Shown: positions 9,031-17,400 of the stretch, one piece after another | Layout: the number at the start of each line of letters is the position of its first letter | How positions within the stretch are numbered: position 1 is the stretch's first letter | Source of the DNA: Anaerolineales bacterium UBA6055 | Lineage (GTDB): Bacteria; Chloroflexota; Anaerolineae; Aggregatilineales; Phototrophicaceae | Assembly (NCBI GenBank): GCA_002428985.1 | Contig: DIYL01000062.1 | Coordinates: 248,001 to 312,000 of the forward strand | Length of the DNA stretch: 64,000 nucleotides | Direction: 5' to 3' | Notes under the pieces: generated by a model | What the model was told of the DNA's origin: nothing | Database searches by the model: none | The model's input: the letters and a program-made list of their open reading frames with translations, nothing else | Program-made: the position numbers and the translations under genes

Positions 9031-9497
9031 TAGTCACCTCCAGCAGATTCAACAACTTGCTTGACTGCTTTCACGATGTTGTGATAGCCCGTGCAACGGC
9101 AGATGTTCCCTTCCAGATTGTGACGAATAGCCTCTTCGGATGCACTTGGATTATCTTGGACATAGGCTGAGGTTGCCATAATCATACCGGGGGTGCAGTA
9201 CCCACATTGTAGACCATGATTTTCCCAGAAGGCGGTCTGCATAGGATGATGTTCGCCATCAATTGCAAGCCCTTCAATTGTTGTGACTTCACCACCATCA
9301 GCTTGCACAGCTAACATCGTGCAAGATTTAAGCGCTTTGCCATTATAGTGAACTGTACAAGCACCACATTGGCTAGTATCACAGCCAATTTTTGTGCCTG
9401 TAAGATCGAGGTCTTCCCGTAAAAAGTGTACTAATAAGGTGCGTGGGTCTACGTCTGCTGAACGTTCGACATCATTCACAGTGAGTGTAATTTTCAT
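9030..9497 (-). CDS. coxS: 2Fe-2S small subunit of the molybdenum hydroxylase
   Basis: The ATG at 9497 has GGAGG five bases upstream; the longer frame from a TTG at 9509 would place the start inside this site. The 155-residue protein has a plant-type ferredoxin cluster (GCDTSQCGACTVHY, then SCTML, about residues 38-65) and the second family-specific cluster (CGYCTPGMIM and CRCTGYHNI, about 98-137). It relays electrons between the molybdopterin site and FAD. As the first gene of the S-L-M operon, it has the operon promoter in the long spacer upstream. Confidence 0.93.
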   Translation of the reverse strand: MKITLTVNDVERSADVDPRTLLVHFLREDLDLTGTKIGCDTSQCGACTVHYNGKALKSCTMLAVQADGGEVTTIEGLAIDGEHHPMQTAFWENHGLQCGYCTPGMIMATSAYVQDNPSASEEAIRHNLEGNICRCTGYHNIVKAVKQVVESAGGD

Positions 9498-9916
9498 TAA
9501 AGCCTCCAACTAATTACGATAAATATATTGATATGCCTCTTTTATACTGCAATCTATGTACTTACTTATGCGATTTGTTAGATCACAATACAAAACAATA
9601 AACAGCGATTTAACTTTATCACTGGTTTATCTCGATCATTTGGGTTTGTGGGGGATAAGATGAGTATAAAACAAATTGACACAGACAATACTCATCAAAT
9701 TGCATTGGGTTAGTCATAAATTTAACTTTAGTAAATCCCACAAAATAGTATTGAAACTTTTAATTTAGCTACATTATATCTAGGTTTGTTATTATATGCT
9801 ACTATGTAGCATGATGCAATTTGCCCAATGATTTTGAATGCGCGATAGTATGCAAACAACGGTAATCTGAACAATTACATAGTAAAATTTAGTTGCATGC
9901 TGTGTTATACAATTGA
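9498..9916. promoter_or_regulatory. Long A/T-rich leader of the cox-like operon with nested inverted repeats
   Basis: About 420 bases without a credible ORF, upstream of coxS and downstream of the alpha/beta hydrolase stop. It contains TTTGTGGG (9645-9652) with CCCACAAA (9737-9744), inside which GATGAGTAT (9659-9667) pairs with ATACTCATC (9688-9696), and a tight palindrome ATGCTAC-TAT-GTAGCAT at 9796-9812. These could be operators or a structured mRNA leader. I cannot assign a regulator. Confidence 0.4.
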
Positions 9917-10912
9917 TTATGTAGACTGCAAAAATTCCTCAAGATGATGTTTCCATAACCTTGCTAGTGTATGTGTGCCATGTCCGCGTGTTTCATCGGT
10001 AATTGGCAATAAAATAAATCGCCCATTTTTTACTTTCTGAATCGCATCTTCCATCAATCCCAGTTCTGGTGGGTTTACTTGGTCGTCGGCAGAATTGATA
10101 GCTAGCAGAGGCGCAGTTATCTTGTGTAAGTGGGGTAGTGGATTATAGTCTTCGGATGCACCAACTTGATAAATCATGTCGTTTGCTTCCATCCTGCTAG
10201 CGTAACTTTCTAGTTTTTCGGCTAATAGGGCATCTGCTTGTTGGCGGGTAGGGGCATCTTTTTGCCATTGTAACGGCACACTCGACATCATCAATAATAA
10301 ATGTAACGCATTGGTTAAACCACGCGGTTGCGCATCATAGTTACCATTATTCCAATCAGGATCATCTTGGATCGAGTCGATTATCATTTTGCGAATCATC
10401 CGATTACGCCCTGCGATTTCTACTGGCAGGCTTGCTAATGGAAACAAAAAGTCCATAAAATCAGGATATTCATGCCCCCATACCCAAGATTGCATACCAC
10501 CCATCGATGTTCCCATAGCCAAATAAAGATGATTAACTCCCAAGTGTTCAGTCAGTAAGCGATATTGTGCTCTTACCATATCGAGATAGCCATATTTGGG
10601 GAAATTTACTCGTAATCCATCGCTTGGTTTGCTGGATTTGCCGTGACCGATTCCATCTGGCAGAATAATATAATATTGATTTGAATCGAATAGTTGACCT
10701 GCATTGAACAATTCATCTGCGAAATTTTCGTTTAAAAATTGGTGGCCACTTCCAGTTGTACCATGTCCAATCCAAATAGCATTTGTTGTCTTTCCATCAT
10801 CATCGCACTTTGGTGTGCCGAGTGTCGTATAGTGCAATCGTAGTTCGGGTAGCATTTCACCACTATTAAATTGAAAATTTGGGATGATAAAGTCGCCTTC
10901 ATGTGTATTCAT
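9917..10912 (-). CDS. Alpha/beta-hydrolase of the homoserine O-acetyltransferase (MetX)-like family
   Basis: I took the ATG at 10912 (331 residues); a TTG at 10924 would add four residues. The fold is an alpha/beta hydrolase: the nucleophile serine is in MGTSMGGMQSW (about residue 143), an acid residue lies in INSADDQVNPPE and the histidine is in RGHGTH near the C-terminus. MGGMQ and the general layout resemble MetX-type acyltransferases, but many of these homologs are plain hydrolases. No methionine-pathway gene is near. It is transcribed towards coxS without sharing its operon (419-base gap). Confidence 0.75.
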   Translation of the reverse strand: MNTHEGDFIIPNFQFNSGEMLPELRLHYTTLGTPKCDDDGKTTNAIWIGHGTTGSGHQFLNENFADELFNAGQLFDSNQYYIILPDGIGHGKSSKPSDGLRVNFPKYGYLDMVRAQYRLLTEHLGVNHLYLAMGTSMGGMQSWVWGHEYPDFMDFLFPLASLPVEIAGRNRMIRKMIIDSIQDDPDWNNGNYDAQPRGLTNALHLLLMMSSVPLQWQKDAPTRQQADALLAEKLESYASRMEANDMIYQVGASEDYNPLPHLHKITAPLLAINSADDQVNPPELGLMEDAIQKVKNGRFILLPITDETRGHGTHTLARLWKHHLEEFLQST

Positions 10913-11060
10913 AGCTCTATCCAAGATAATTATGTTAGTCCAAAATACAGTATAGCGACCGACTTATAATATAAGATGAGTAATGATCTTTTGACATTGC
11001 TAGACAGTGACAAACGGTATTGCATACAATAATGCTGAAAGTTATTTCATCGAGGTGACA

Positions 11061-11786
11061 ATGACACGGGAACAATTTAGAAATCGCTTTATCGTTGGAT
11101 TTTCAATATTTATGGGCTTGATGTTTTTTGTGATGATGTCTTCATCCGGAGCAAATGTCTTGATGAGTCTTGGCTCTGGTGTGCTTATGGGATTTATGAC
11201 ATTAGGTGTTGCCATGATGAGTTACGGATACAAAGGCTTTCTACAACAGCGCTCATTCACAGATAAAAAACAAGCTAGTCAATCGACAGATCATCATCAG
11301 AGCAGGACAGTTGAAATTGATCTACCCAAGGACCAAGCAATCCAAGTGACATTAGATGCGTTAAACACATTAGATAAACAGCCTGTACCTGTACCAGATG
11401 ATGTATTGGTACAACTCGAAAATTTGTTACCCCGCACCCAACGTTTAACAATCCATGAAGTTGATGAAGTGGCAGGTTATATTCGCGCAGGATTAAAGGC
11501 ACGCATCCTTGGGATCCCTGAATTCATCGACTTTTCGCGGATCGAAATTCAACTAAAAGACATCAATCCGAATACAACCCAAGTCCAAATCGAAAGCAAA
11601 GCCAATAGTATTTTTGATACCTACGACTTCGGTAAAAATTTGCATTATGTCAACACTATTTCATTGTATCTGCGCCGAGAAAGTCAGCAGATCACGGCAG
11701 GGTCTCGCTTACAAAATCAAGGATTATCAGGATTAAATGAACAACCTGATAGTGATAATAACCAACAGGCAACATCTCAATCTTGA
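11061..11786 (+). CDS. Small membrane protein of unknown function
   Basis: The ATG at 11061 has GAGG five bases upstream, giving 241 residues; upstream in-frame codons from 11007 have no ribosome site. After a short basic N-terminus there are two hydrophobic helices (about residues 10-27 and 32-53, IFMGLMFFVMM and LMGFMTLGVAMM). The rest is soluble with alternating strands and helices (about 75-220), then a polar Gln/Ser-rich tail. I do not recognise a family. The soluble part probably faces the cytoplasm. Its stop is one base from the stop of the converging Crp/Fnr-type gene. Confidence 0.6.
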   Translation: MTREQFRNRFIVGFSIFMGLMFFVMMSSSGANVLMSLGSGVLMGFMTLGVAMMSYGYKGFLQQRSFTDKKQASQSTDHHQSRTVEIDLPKDQAIQVTLDALNTLDKQPVPVPDDVLVQLENLLPRTQRLTIHEVDEVAGYIRAGLKARILGIPEFIDFSRIEIQLKDINPNTTQVQIESKANSIFDTYDFGKNLHYVNTISLYLRRESQQITAGSRLQNQGLSGLNEQPDSDNNQQATSQS

Positions 11787-11787
11787 T

Positions 11788-12456
11788 TTAGGTATGAGCG
11801 AGGTCTTCAAGGGCTGACCGATTATGGATTGTTATCCTAGGATAGCTCGCACCAATATACTCCGAGTCAATTAGCTGGCGTAAGACCCGATTGAGGTGAC
11901 GGGTTGTTGTACCCATCAATGACGCGAGTTCTTCTTTTGCGGGCAACACAATAGAAGTATCTTTGTCATTGATTTGCGACAACATGTACAATGATAATCG
12001 ACTGCTGAGAGGTAATACTTGATTTACTTGCAATGCATTCGATCGATACAGTTTGCCTCGATATTGTTTCAATAAAAACTGTAAAAACACCGCATCTTCC
12101 ACACCATATTGCCGAACAATCTGCTTTTTGATGCCGAGTAGGGTTGTGGGTTGTGTGGCAATGACATTACTACGCAAATGATCTTCATCTAATATTTCAA
12201 GATCTCCGATTAACTCGAGTGGGTTGGATAAGGCAATTACAGCTAATTTCCCATTCAAATGATGATGACTGCACTGCACCTGACCTTCAACTAGAAAATA
12301 TAGATACTGTAGTTCTGTTCCCTCGATGCAGATTTGGCTATAGATAGGGAAGTGAAACAATTCCATGTTATTCAACAGCATATCATTCAAAACATCTGCT
12401 AATTGGTATTGCTGGACATAATCTTCAATGGTTTTGTTAGGTGCTGTTAGGTGCAT
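11788..12456 (-). CDS. Crp/Fnr-family transcriptional regulator, YeiL-like
   Basis: The ATG at 12456 (222 residues, family size) has AGAGGT eight bases upstream. The open frame continues to 12633, but that part covers the intergenic operator and the start of the facing gene. The N-terminal half is a cyclic-nucleotide-binding-type beta-roll (GTELQYLYFLVEGQVQ, about 52-67). The C-terminal helix-turn-helix is LPAKEELASLMGTTTRHLNR (about 168-187), as in Crp/Fnr proteins. There is no Fnr-type N-terminal cysteine cluster, so it is not an iron-sulfur oxygen sensor. The palindrome at 12511-12530, just upstream, is a plausible autoregulatory site. The ligand is unknown. Confidence 0.82.
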   Translation of the reverse strand: MHLTAPNKTIEDYVQQYQLADVLNDMLLNNMELFHFPIYSQICIEGTELQYLYFLVEGQVQCSHHHLNGKLAVIALSNPLELIGDLEILDEDHLRSNVIATQPTTLLGIKKQIVRQYGVEDAVFLQFLLKQYRGKLYRSNALQVNQVLPLSSRLSLYMLSQINDKDTSIVLPAKEELASLMGTTTRHLNRVLRQLIDSEYIGASYPRITIHNRSALEDLAHT

Positions 12457-12510
12457 CGTGAGTACCTCTATTATACGTTTCGATAAGCGTACAAAATCGT
12501 GTACGTAAAG

Positions 12511-12530
12511 TCGAGGACATATGTCCTTGA
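12511..12530. promoter_or_regulatory. Palindromic operator between the Crp-like regulator and the 58-codon gene
   Basis: AGGACATATGTCCT (12514-12527) is a perfect 14-bp palindrome, and the flanks extend it to 20 bases with one mismatched pair (TC at 12511-12512 pairs with GA at 12529-12530). It lies 55 bases from the regulator ATG and 57 from the small gene ATG, midway between divergent starts, as expected for a dimeric Crp/Fnr-type regulator. Binding is inferred. Confidence 0.6.
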
Positions 12531-12586
12531 GGGGCATGATGGGGTGGCATATGCTGTTGATATAGTCATACCAAAAGGAGATCAAT

Positions 12587-12763
12587 ATGTTGCTCAAACG
12601 AATTTTAACATGGGTCACTAATCCACAACCCACCGAACAAACTGCGAATGATTGTGTTGATCATAGCCCAAATCAACCGCAGACACTCTATGAACACATT
12701 GCACAGGGTAACGCACTGGAAGAAGCCGAGGCGTATGCACGGAGACAATGGCGGTCACGATAA
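12587..12763 (+). CDS. Small protein of 58 residues, unknown function
   Basis: The ATG at 12587 follows AAAAGGAG with a six-base spacer, one of the best ribosome sites in the window, and the frame ends at TAA 12761-12763. The product starts MLLKRILTWVTNPQP, so it has a short amphipathic or hydrophobic N-terminal helix. A polar linker follows, then an acidic/basic helix (YEHIAQGNALEEAEAYARRQ) ending WRSR. It is divergent from the Crp-like regulator across the palindrome, and such pairs often are regulator and target. I do not recognise it. The ribosome site and position are the evidence that it is real. Confidence 0.6.
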   Translation: MLLKRILTWVTNPQPTEQTANDCVDHSPNQPQTLYEHIAQGNALEEAEAYARRQWRSR

Positions 12764-12951
12764 TCAATTATTATAATGTCCTACTTAAAGTTGGCATGTA
12801 ATGTAGCGTTGAATGTACAATTATAGATAGTGTTGTCGGTATTTGTTATCATGTCGTCAAGTGTAACAGATGCCCAAGAAGATTGACAACGAGATCATCT
12901 AATTATTTATAGAAAAACGTTATCAACATACTTACTTTGAAAGGACATATA

Positions 12952-14457
12952 ATGATTGATTTAAGCACGTATGAAGTGTGGTTTTTGACGGGTAGTCAAC
13001 ACCTTTATGGACCCGAAACACTAGAACAAGTCGCTGCACATTCGACTGAGATTGCAGGTGTACTTAATGATGCAGATGCAATTCCAGTGAAGGTTGTCTA
13101 TAAGCCTGTTCTGACTACCCCTGATGAAATCCACAACATCTGTCTCGAAGCTAACTCAACACCTGAATGTGTCGGGGTCATTACATGGATGCATACTTTT
13201 TCACCCGCTAAAAACTGGATTGCTGGACTATCTGCACTCCAAAAGCCAATGGCTCATCTGCATACCCAATACAATCGCGATATCCCGTGGGCAGATATTG
13301 ACATGGACTTCATGAATCTGAATCAAGCGGCACATGGTGACCGTGAATTCGGGTTTATGGTTAGCCGGTTGCGTAAGAGTCGTAAAGTTGTCGTCGGGCA
13401 TTGGAGCGAGGCAGATGTGCAACAACGGTTAGGCGTATGGGCACGGGTTGCGTGTGCATGGGCAGACTCGCAAGGTGCGCGTCTTGCTCGCTTTGGGGAC
13501 AATATGCGCTCAGTTTCGGTCACAGAAGGCGATAAAGTTGAAGCCTTAACTCGCCTTGGCTACCAAGTCTATGGCTATGGCGTAGGTGATTTGGTTGCAG
13601 TGATTGATCAAGTATCTAATAGCGATCTTGATGCACTCATTGAAGAATATGAAGACAGCTATACCATGTCAGATGACCTCCGAAAAGGTGGAGCGCGTCA
13701 CCAATCTGTGCGTGATGCTGCTAAAATTGAACTGGGTATTCGTTCCTTTTTGGAAGATGGAAACTTCAAAGCCTATACCAATACATTCGAAAATCTACAC
13801 GGTATGAAGCAACTCCCAGGTATCGCCTCACAACGGTTGATGGCGGATGGTTATGGTTTTGGCGCAGAAGGTGACTGGAAAACATCGGCATTACTACGTG
13901 CAATGAAAGTGATGTCGAGTGGATTAGATGGCGGTACATCCTTCATGGAGGATTACACCTATCATCTAGACCCTGATAATCAACAAGTACTCGGTGCGCA
14001 TATGCTCGAAATTTGCCCGACAATCGCATCGGGTAAACCAAGCCTCGAAGTTCATCCACTGGGCATCGGTGGCAAAGAAGACCCTGCGCGACTTGTTTTC
14101 AACACACCAGCAGGACCGGCAATCAATGCGTCATTAGTGGATATGGGCAATCGTTTTCGTTTGATTGTAAATGATGTCGATGTGGTTGATGCCGAAAATG
14201 AGATGCCAAATTTACCTGTTGCTCGAGCATTATGGCTACCTAAGCCCAATTTCAAAGATGGGCTTGCAGGTTGGATTTATGCAGGAGGCGCGCATCATAC
14301 GGGTTTCAGTCAAGCGATTGATGCCGAATATATGGCAGACTACGCTGATATTGCGGGACTTGAATATTTGCATATCACTGACGGCACAACCATGCATAAC
14401 CTGAAAAATGAAATCCGATGGAATGATATGTTCTACGCATTATCCAATGGTTTTTAA
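12952..14457 (+). CDS. araA: L-arabinose isomerase
   Basis: It converts L-arabinose to L-ribulose, the first step of bacterial arabinose use. The ATG at 12952 has AAGGA six bases upstream and gives 501 residues, the usual length. Recognisable blocks are WFLTGSQHLYG at the N-terminus, LPGIASQRLMADGYGFGAEG (about 288-307), MEDYTYHL and AGGAHHTGFS near residue 445, which include the metal and substrate residues of the family. The gene stands alone: no araB, araD, arabinose transporter or AraR-type regulator is visible within the window, so the rest of the pathway must lie elsewhere. Confidence 0.96.
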   Translation: MIDLSTYEVWFLTGSQHLYGPETLEQVAAHSTEIAGVLNDADAIPVKVVYKPVLTTPDEIHNICLEANSTPECVGVITWMHTFSPAKNWIAGLSALQKPMAHLHTQYNRDIPWADIDMDFMNLNQAAHGDREFGFMVSRLRKSRKVVVGHWSEADVQQRLGVWARVACAWADSQGARLARFGDNMRSVSVTEGDKVEALTRLGYQVYGYGVGDLVAVIDQVSNSDLDALIEEYEDSYTMSDDLRKGGARHQSVRDAAKIELGIRSFLEDGNFKAYTNTFENLHGMKQLPGIASQRLMADGYGFGAEGDWKTSALLRAMKVMSSGLDGGTSFMEDYTYHLDPDNQQVLGAHMLEICPTIASGKPSLEVHPLGIGGKEDPARLVFNTPAGPAINASLVDMGNRFRLIVNDVDVVDAENEMPNLPVARALWLPKPNFKDGLAGWIYAGGAHHTGFSQAIDAEYMADYADIAGLEYLHITDGTTMHNLKNEIRWNDMFYALSNGF

Positions 14458-14482
14458 GTTGTTTTGACAATTGAAGCAAATC

Positions 14483-14515
14483 GTGTGTGACCGACTGTTA
14501 TAGGCGATCACACAC
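14483..14515. terminator. Hairpin between converging araA and M32 gene
   Basis: GTGTGTGA (14483-14490) pairs with TCACACAC (14508-14515). It has a 17-base loop and no T run, so it is only a probable terminator, supported by its place between convergent stops. Confidence 0.5.
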
Positions 14516-14531
14516 AATATTAGGACTTGAT

Positions 14532-16061
14532 TTAGAGGTTATACAAGTCGGTGTATTTTTCTTCTAGATAGCTCAGTAGGGGTTGTGCGCGTAAATCTTC
14601 ACCGGAGATGCGTTGCAGCAATTCATTCACATTATAGGCACGCCCATGTTGATAGATATTTTCTGTCAACCAATCGAGCAAGGTTTGATAATCCCCGCCT
14701 GCGAGTTTTCCATCAAGATCATCAATATTCGCTCGTGCAGCAGATAATACCTGCGCGGACATAATGTTGCCGATGGTATAACCGGGGAACGACCCGAATC
14801 CACCACCTGACCAATGGACATCCTGTAGGCAGCCTTTGCTATTATTTGGCGGAGTCACACCAAGATATTCTTGCATCGTCGAGTTCCAGATTTCTGGTAA
14901 TTCATCAACCTTGGTTGAGCCGTCCAGTAAACCCATTTCAATTTCGGTACGCAACATAATATGCAAGTTATAGGTGACTTCATCAGCTTCGACACGAATC
15001 AAACTTGGTTTAACACGGTTAACGGAGCGATAAAATAATTCTGGGTCAGCATCCTTAAGTTGTTCAGGGAATAATTCTTGTACACGCGCAAAGTGCAATT
15101 GCCAAAATTCACGACTACGCCCAATCTGGTTTTCCCACATACGTGATGAAAATTCGTGTGCACCATAACTTGTGCCACCAACTGCATATTGTCCGAGGAA
15201 ATCAGTTGTCAGTGCGGTACGGGTGAGTTCTGGTGAAATATTTTGTTCATATAGCGCATGACCGACTTCATGGAGTGTCCCGAATAATGCCATTGGCAGA
15301 TACGTTGTGTTGTAACGGGTTGTGATGCGCACATCATTACGGGTAAACGAAATCTCAAATGGATGGGGTGCAATATCTAAACGTCCACGGCTAAAATCAT
15401 ATCCAATCATGCTAGCCATTTCAGCACAGAGTTGTTTCTGTACTTCGATGTCGTACTCTTGTTCCCATAAGTTTTGGGGCAGGGGTTCGTCATTTTCGAC
15501 AATTTTTTCGAGTAGAGGGATGAGTCCAGCTCGCAGATCACCAAATAGGACTTTAAGCTTCGAAGCGGTCATGCTTGGCTCATATTCGAACACAAGTGCA
15601 TCAAACGGGTGTTCTTCATAACCAACCGCTTCTGCTAGCTCGATATTGAGATCTAGCATTTGTTGCAGATAGGGCTTAAAGCTTTCAAAATCATCATTAT
15701 CTTTTGCTTCTGCCCAGACAGTTTCGGATTCTGGCGCCAGTGCAGCAATTCGTCCAATCAGTTCAGCTGGAATGCGTTTTTGAATATCATAGTATTCACG
15801 GGTTTGTTGTACTGCTCGTGCTACGTAAGAATCAGGATCTTCATTTACAACTTCTGTTTCAGCTGCATCGAGTAAACGCTCGGTCGTGTCACTGACAAAT
15901 TTTGCCTTCGCGAGTTTGTTGACAGTCGCTAATTGATTACCACGTGTGACCGAGCCACCATGAGGCATTTGTGTGCGCATATCCCATTTGAGGGTATTCA
16001 ACACATTCAATAAATCGTTGTATTCTGCTATATGCTCTTGTAATTCTTCATATGCTGTCAT
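14532..16061 (-). CDS. M32 family metallocarboxypeptidase (Taq-type)
   Basis: A cytoplasmic zinc carboxypeptidase that trims C-terminal residues from peptides. The start at 16061 has AGGA eight bases upstream and leaves a 10-base gap after the amidohydrolase; the open frame to 16085 would overlap it. The 509-residue length is typical. LHEVGHALYE gives the HExxH zinc site (about residues 264-268) and GAHEFSSRMWENQIGRS is the family-specific HES(Q/R) block with the third ligand. It closes the minus arm of the large catabolic locus, consistent with final peptide breakdown. Confidence 0.93.
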   Translation of the reverse strand: MTAYEELQEHIAEYNDLLNVLNTLKWDMRTQMPHGGSVTRGNQLATVNKLAKAKFVSDTTERLLDAAETEVVNEDPDSYVARAVQQTREYYDIQKRIPAELIGRIAALAPESETVWAEAKDNDDFESFKPYLQQMLDLNIELAEAVGYEEHPFDALVFEYEPSMTASKLKVLFGDLRAGLIPLLEKIVENDEPLPQNLWEQEYDIEVQKQLCAEMASMIGYDFSRGRLDIAPHPFEISFTRNDVRITTRYNTTYLPMALFGTLHEVGHALYEQNISPELTRTALTTDFLGQYAVGGTSYGAHEFSSRMWENQIGRSREFWQLHFARVQELFPEQLKDADPELFYRSVNRVKPSLIRVEADEVTYNLHIMLRTEIEMGLLDGSTKVDELPEIWNSTMQEYLGVTPPNNSKGCLQDVHWSGGGFGSFPGYTIGNIMSAQVLSAARANIDDLDGKLAGGDYQTLLDWLTENIYQHGRAYNVNELLQRISGEDLRAQPLLSYLEEKYTDLYNL

Positions 16062-16071
16062 ATTTTTTATC

Positions 16072-17313
16072 CTATCCAATTCCAATCATTTTCTTGCCTG
16101 CGATGAATGCCATTTCGACTGTTTCGAGAGCATCTAAATCTGCAATCGGGTCGCCGTCCATCACAATAATATCAGCTTCTTTTCCAGCTTCGAGTGTTCC
16201 CAGTGAATCCTGTAAATTGCTGACATGTGCTGCTACAACTGTTGCACAGCGAAGCGCATCATAATTATCTTTCTTTGCACCCAATTCAACCATAAACTTG
16301 AGCTCTGGCGCGACCACATCATGTCCAACCACAGGGCTACCTGCATCTGTCCCAAATGCAATAGGTACGCCGGCTTTTGCTGCCTTGACGATACCTTCAT
16401 AACGCCCTCTGTTAGCAACTGCCTTTTGGCGTTCTTCAATTTTCCACTCTGGAATATTGTATTGGCGAGCTAATTCGGCCTGTGATTGCATTACTAATGG
16501 TGCAAATGTTGTCACAATTGGAATTTTCTTGTCGAGAAGCAATTGGATTGTCTCGTCTGTCATTGAACCACCATGTTCAATCACATCAACGCCAAATTCT
16601 GCCATCCGGTGAATGCAATCGTTAAATGTTGCATGTGCAGTAATTGGTAAGCCATTGCGATGGGTTTCATCAATTACTGCTTCTAGTTCTTCATCCGTAA
16701 ATTCCAAAAGATCATGGCATCCCATAATCTTAATGAGGTCGGCACCACCTTTAACCTGCTCACGAACAGCCCGACGCATTTCATCAGCCCCGCTTGCTTC
16801 ACGACAGCACCAATAGGTGTGCCCACCTGTTTGGATGATGGCTTCACCGCAGACCAATAAACGTGGCCCCGGGAAAATGCCCTGAGCAACAGCTTGTTTG
16901 GCAAATAGATTCGATGTATTCATGCCTAAATCGCGCACGAGTGTTACACCAGCACGTAAACTTTTTAGCATATTACCGGCACTCTTATAGGCACTAATTT
17001 CGGGAGCGTCATCCATTGATTGCCGTGCAAGATCATGAACGCCATCCCAAGCCAAATGGGCATGAGAGTTCATCATACCCGGCATAATTGTTTTTCCGGT
17101 GCAGTCAATCACTTCGGCAGTGGTTTCGCCCAGATCACTCGCTGATCCGACTGTCTTGATTTTGCCATCTTCAATTTCTACGAACCCATTTTCAATAATT
17201 TCATCATCCACACAGGTGAGAACTTGTCCCCCTTTGAGAATCCGATGGGTTGAAGGCATATCAAACATTGGTTTAATAATTTTTTGGTATCGCCATGCAG
17301 GTGGTTCTGGCAT
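16072..17313 (-). CDS. Metal-dependent amidohydrolase, imidazolonepropionase/prolidase-like
   Basis: An amidohydrolase-superfamily TIM barrel of 413 residues. Ligands visible in order are NSHAHLA (HxH, residues 84-86), GGADLIKIM (the probable carboxylated Lys), ITAHATF, VIEHGG and FGTDAG (catalytic Asp). This set matches the subgroup with imidazolonepropionases and Xaa-Arg/Lys dipeptidases (Sgx9260-type). The start ATG has AAGGA eight bases upstream. It lies between the M24-like and M32 genes, all facing the same way, so hydrolysis of an N-acyl or dipeptide bond is plausible. The substrate is not determinable by eye. Confidence 0.88.
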   Translation of the reverse strand: MPEPPAWRYQKIIKPMFDMPSTHRILKGGQVLTCVDDEIIENGFVEIEDGKIKTVGSASDLGETTAEVIDCTGKTIMPGMMNSHAHLAWDGVHDLARQSMDDAPEISAYKSAGNMLKSLRAGVTLVRDLGMNTSNLFAKQAVAQGIFPGPRLLVCGEAIIQTGGHTYWCCREASGADEMRRAVREQVKGGADLIKIMGCHDLLEFTDEELEAVIDETHRNGLPITAHATFNDCIHRMAEFGVDVIEHGGSMTDETIQLLLDKKIPIVTTFAPLVMQSQAELARQYNIPEWKIEERQKAVANRGRYEGIVKAAKAGVPIAFGTDAGSPVVGHDVVAPELKFMVELGAKKDNYDALRCATVVAAHVSNLQDSLGTLEAGKEADIIVMDGDPIADLDALETVEMAFIAGKKMIGIG

Positions 17314-17357
17314 GTCGCCTATCCTTTCAGTTAATTTCTTTGTATAAAAAGCGTAAA

Positions 17358-17384
17358 GGAGGGTATTGTTACCCTCCCCTACTG
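17358..17384. repeat. GTAGGG-type palindromic intergenic repeat
   Basis: GGAGGGTA (17358-17365) pairs with TACCCTCC (17370-17377) around TTGT, and the flank reads CCCTAC, i.e. GTAGGGG on the minus strand. It belongs by sequence to the family also seen at 26356, 34942-35013 and 37564. It lies between two genes of the minus arm and could also dampen read-through. Confidence 0.6.
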
Positions 17385-17400
17385 TCGCAAAAAGTTTTCC

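Noticed and set aside
9498..9916. A protein-coding gene in the cox leader
   Set aside because: All frames are broken by frequent stops and there is no ribosome site with a usable ATG.
12457..12633. N-terminal extension of the Crp-like regulator
   Set aside because: It would cover the palindrome and the facing gene start, and the Crp/Fnr family length fits the ATG at 12456 with AGAGGT upstream.
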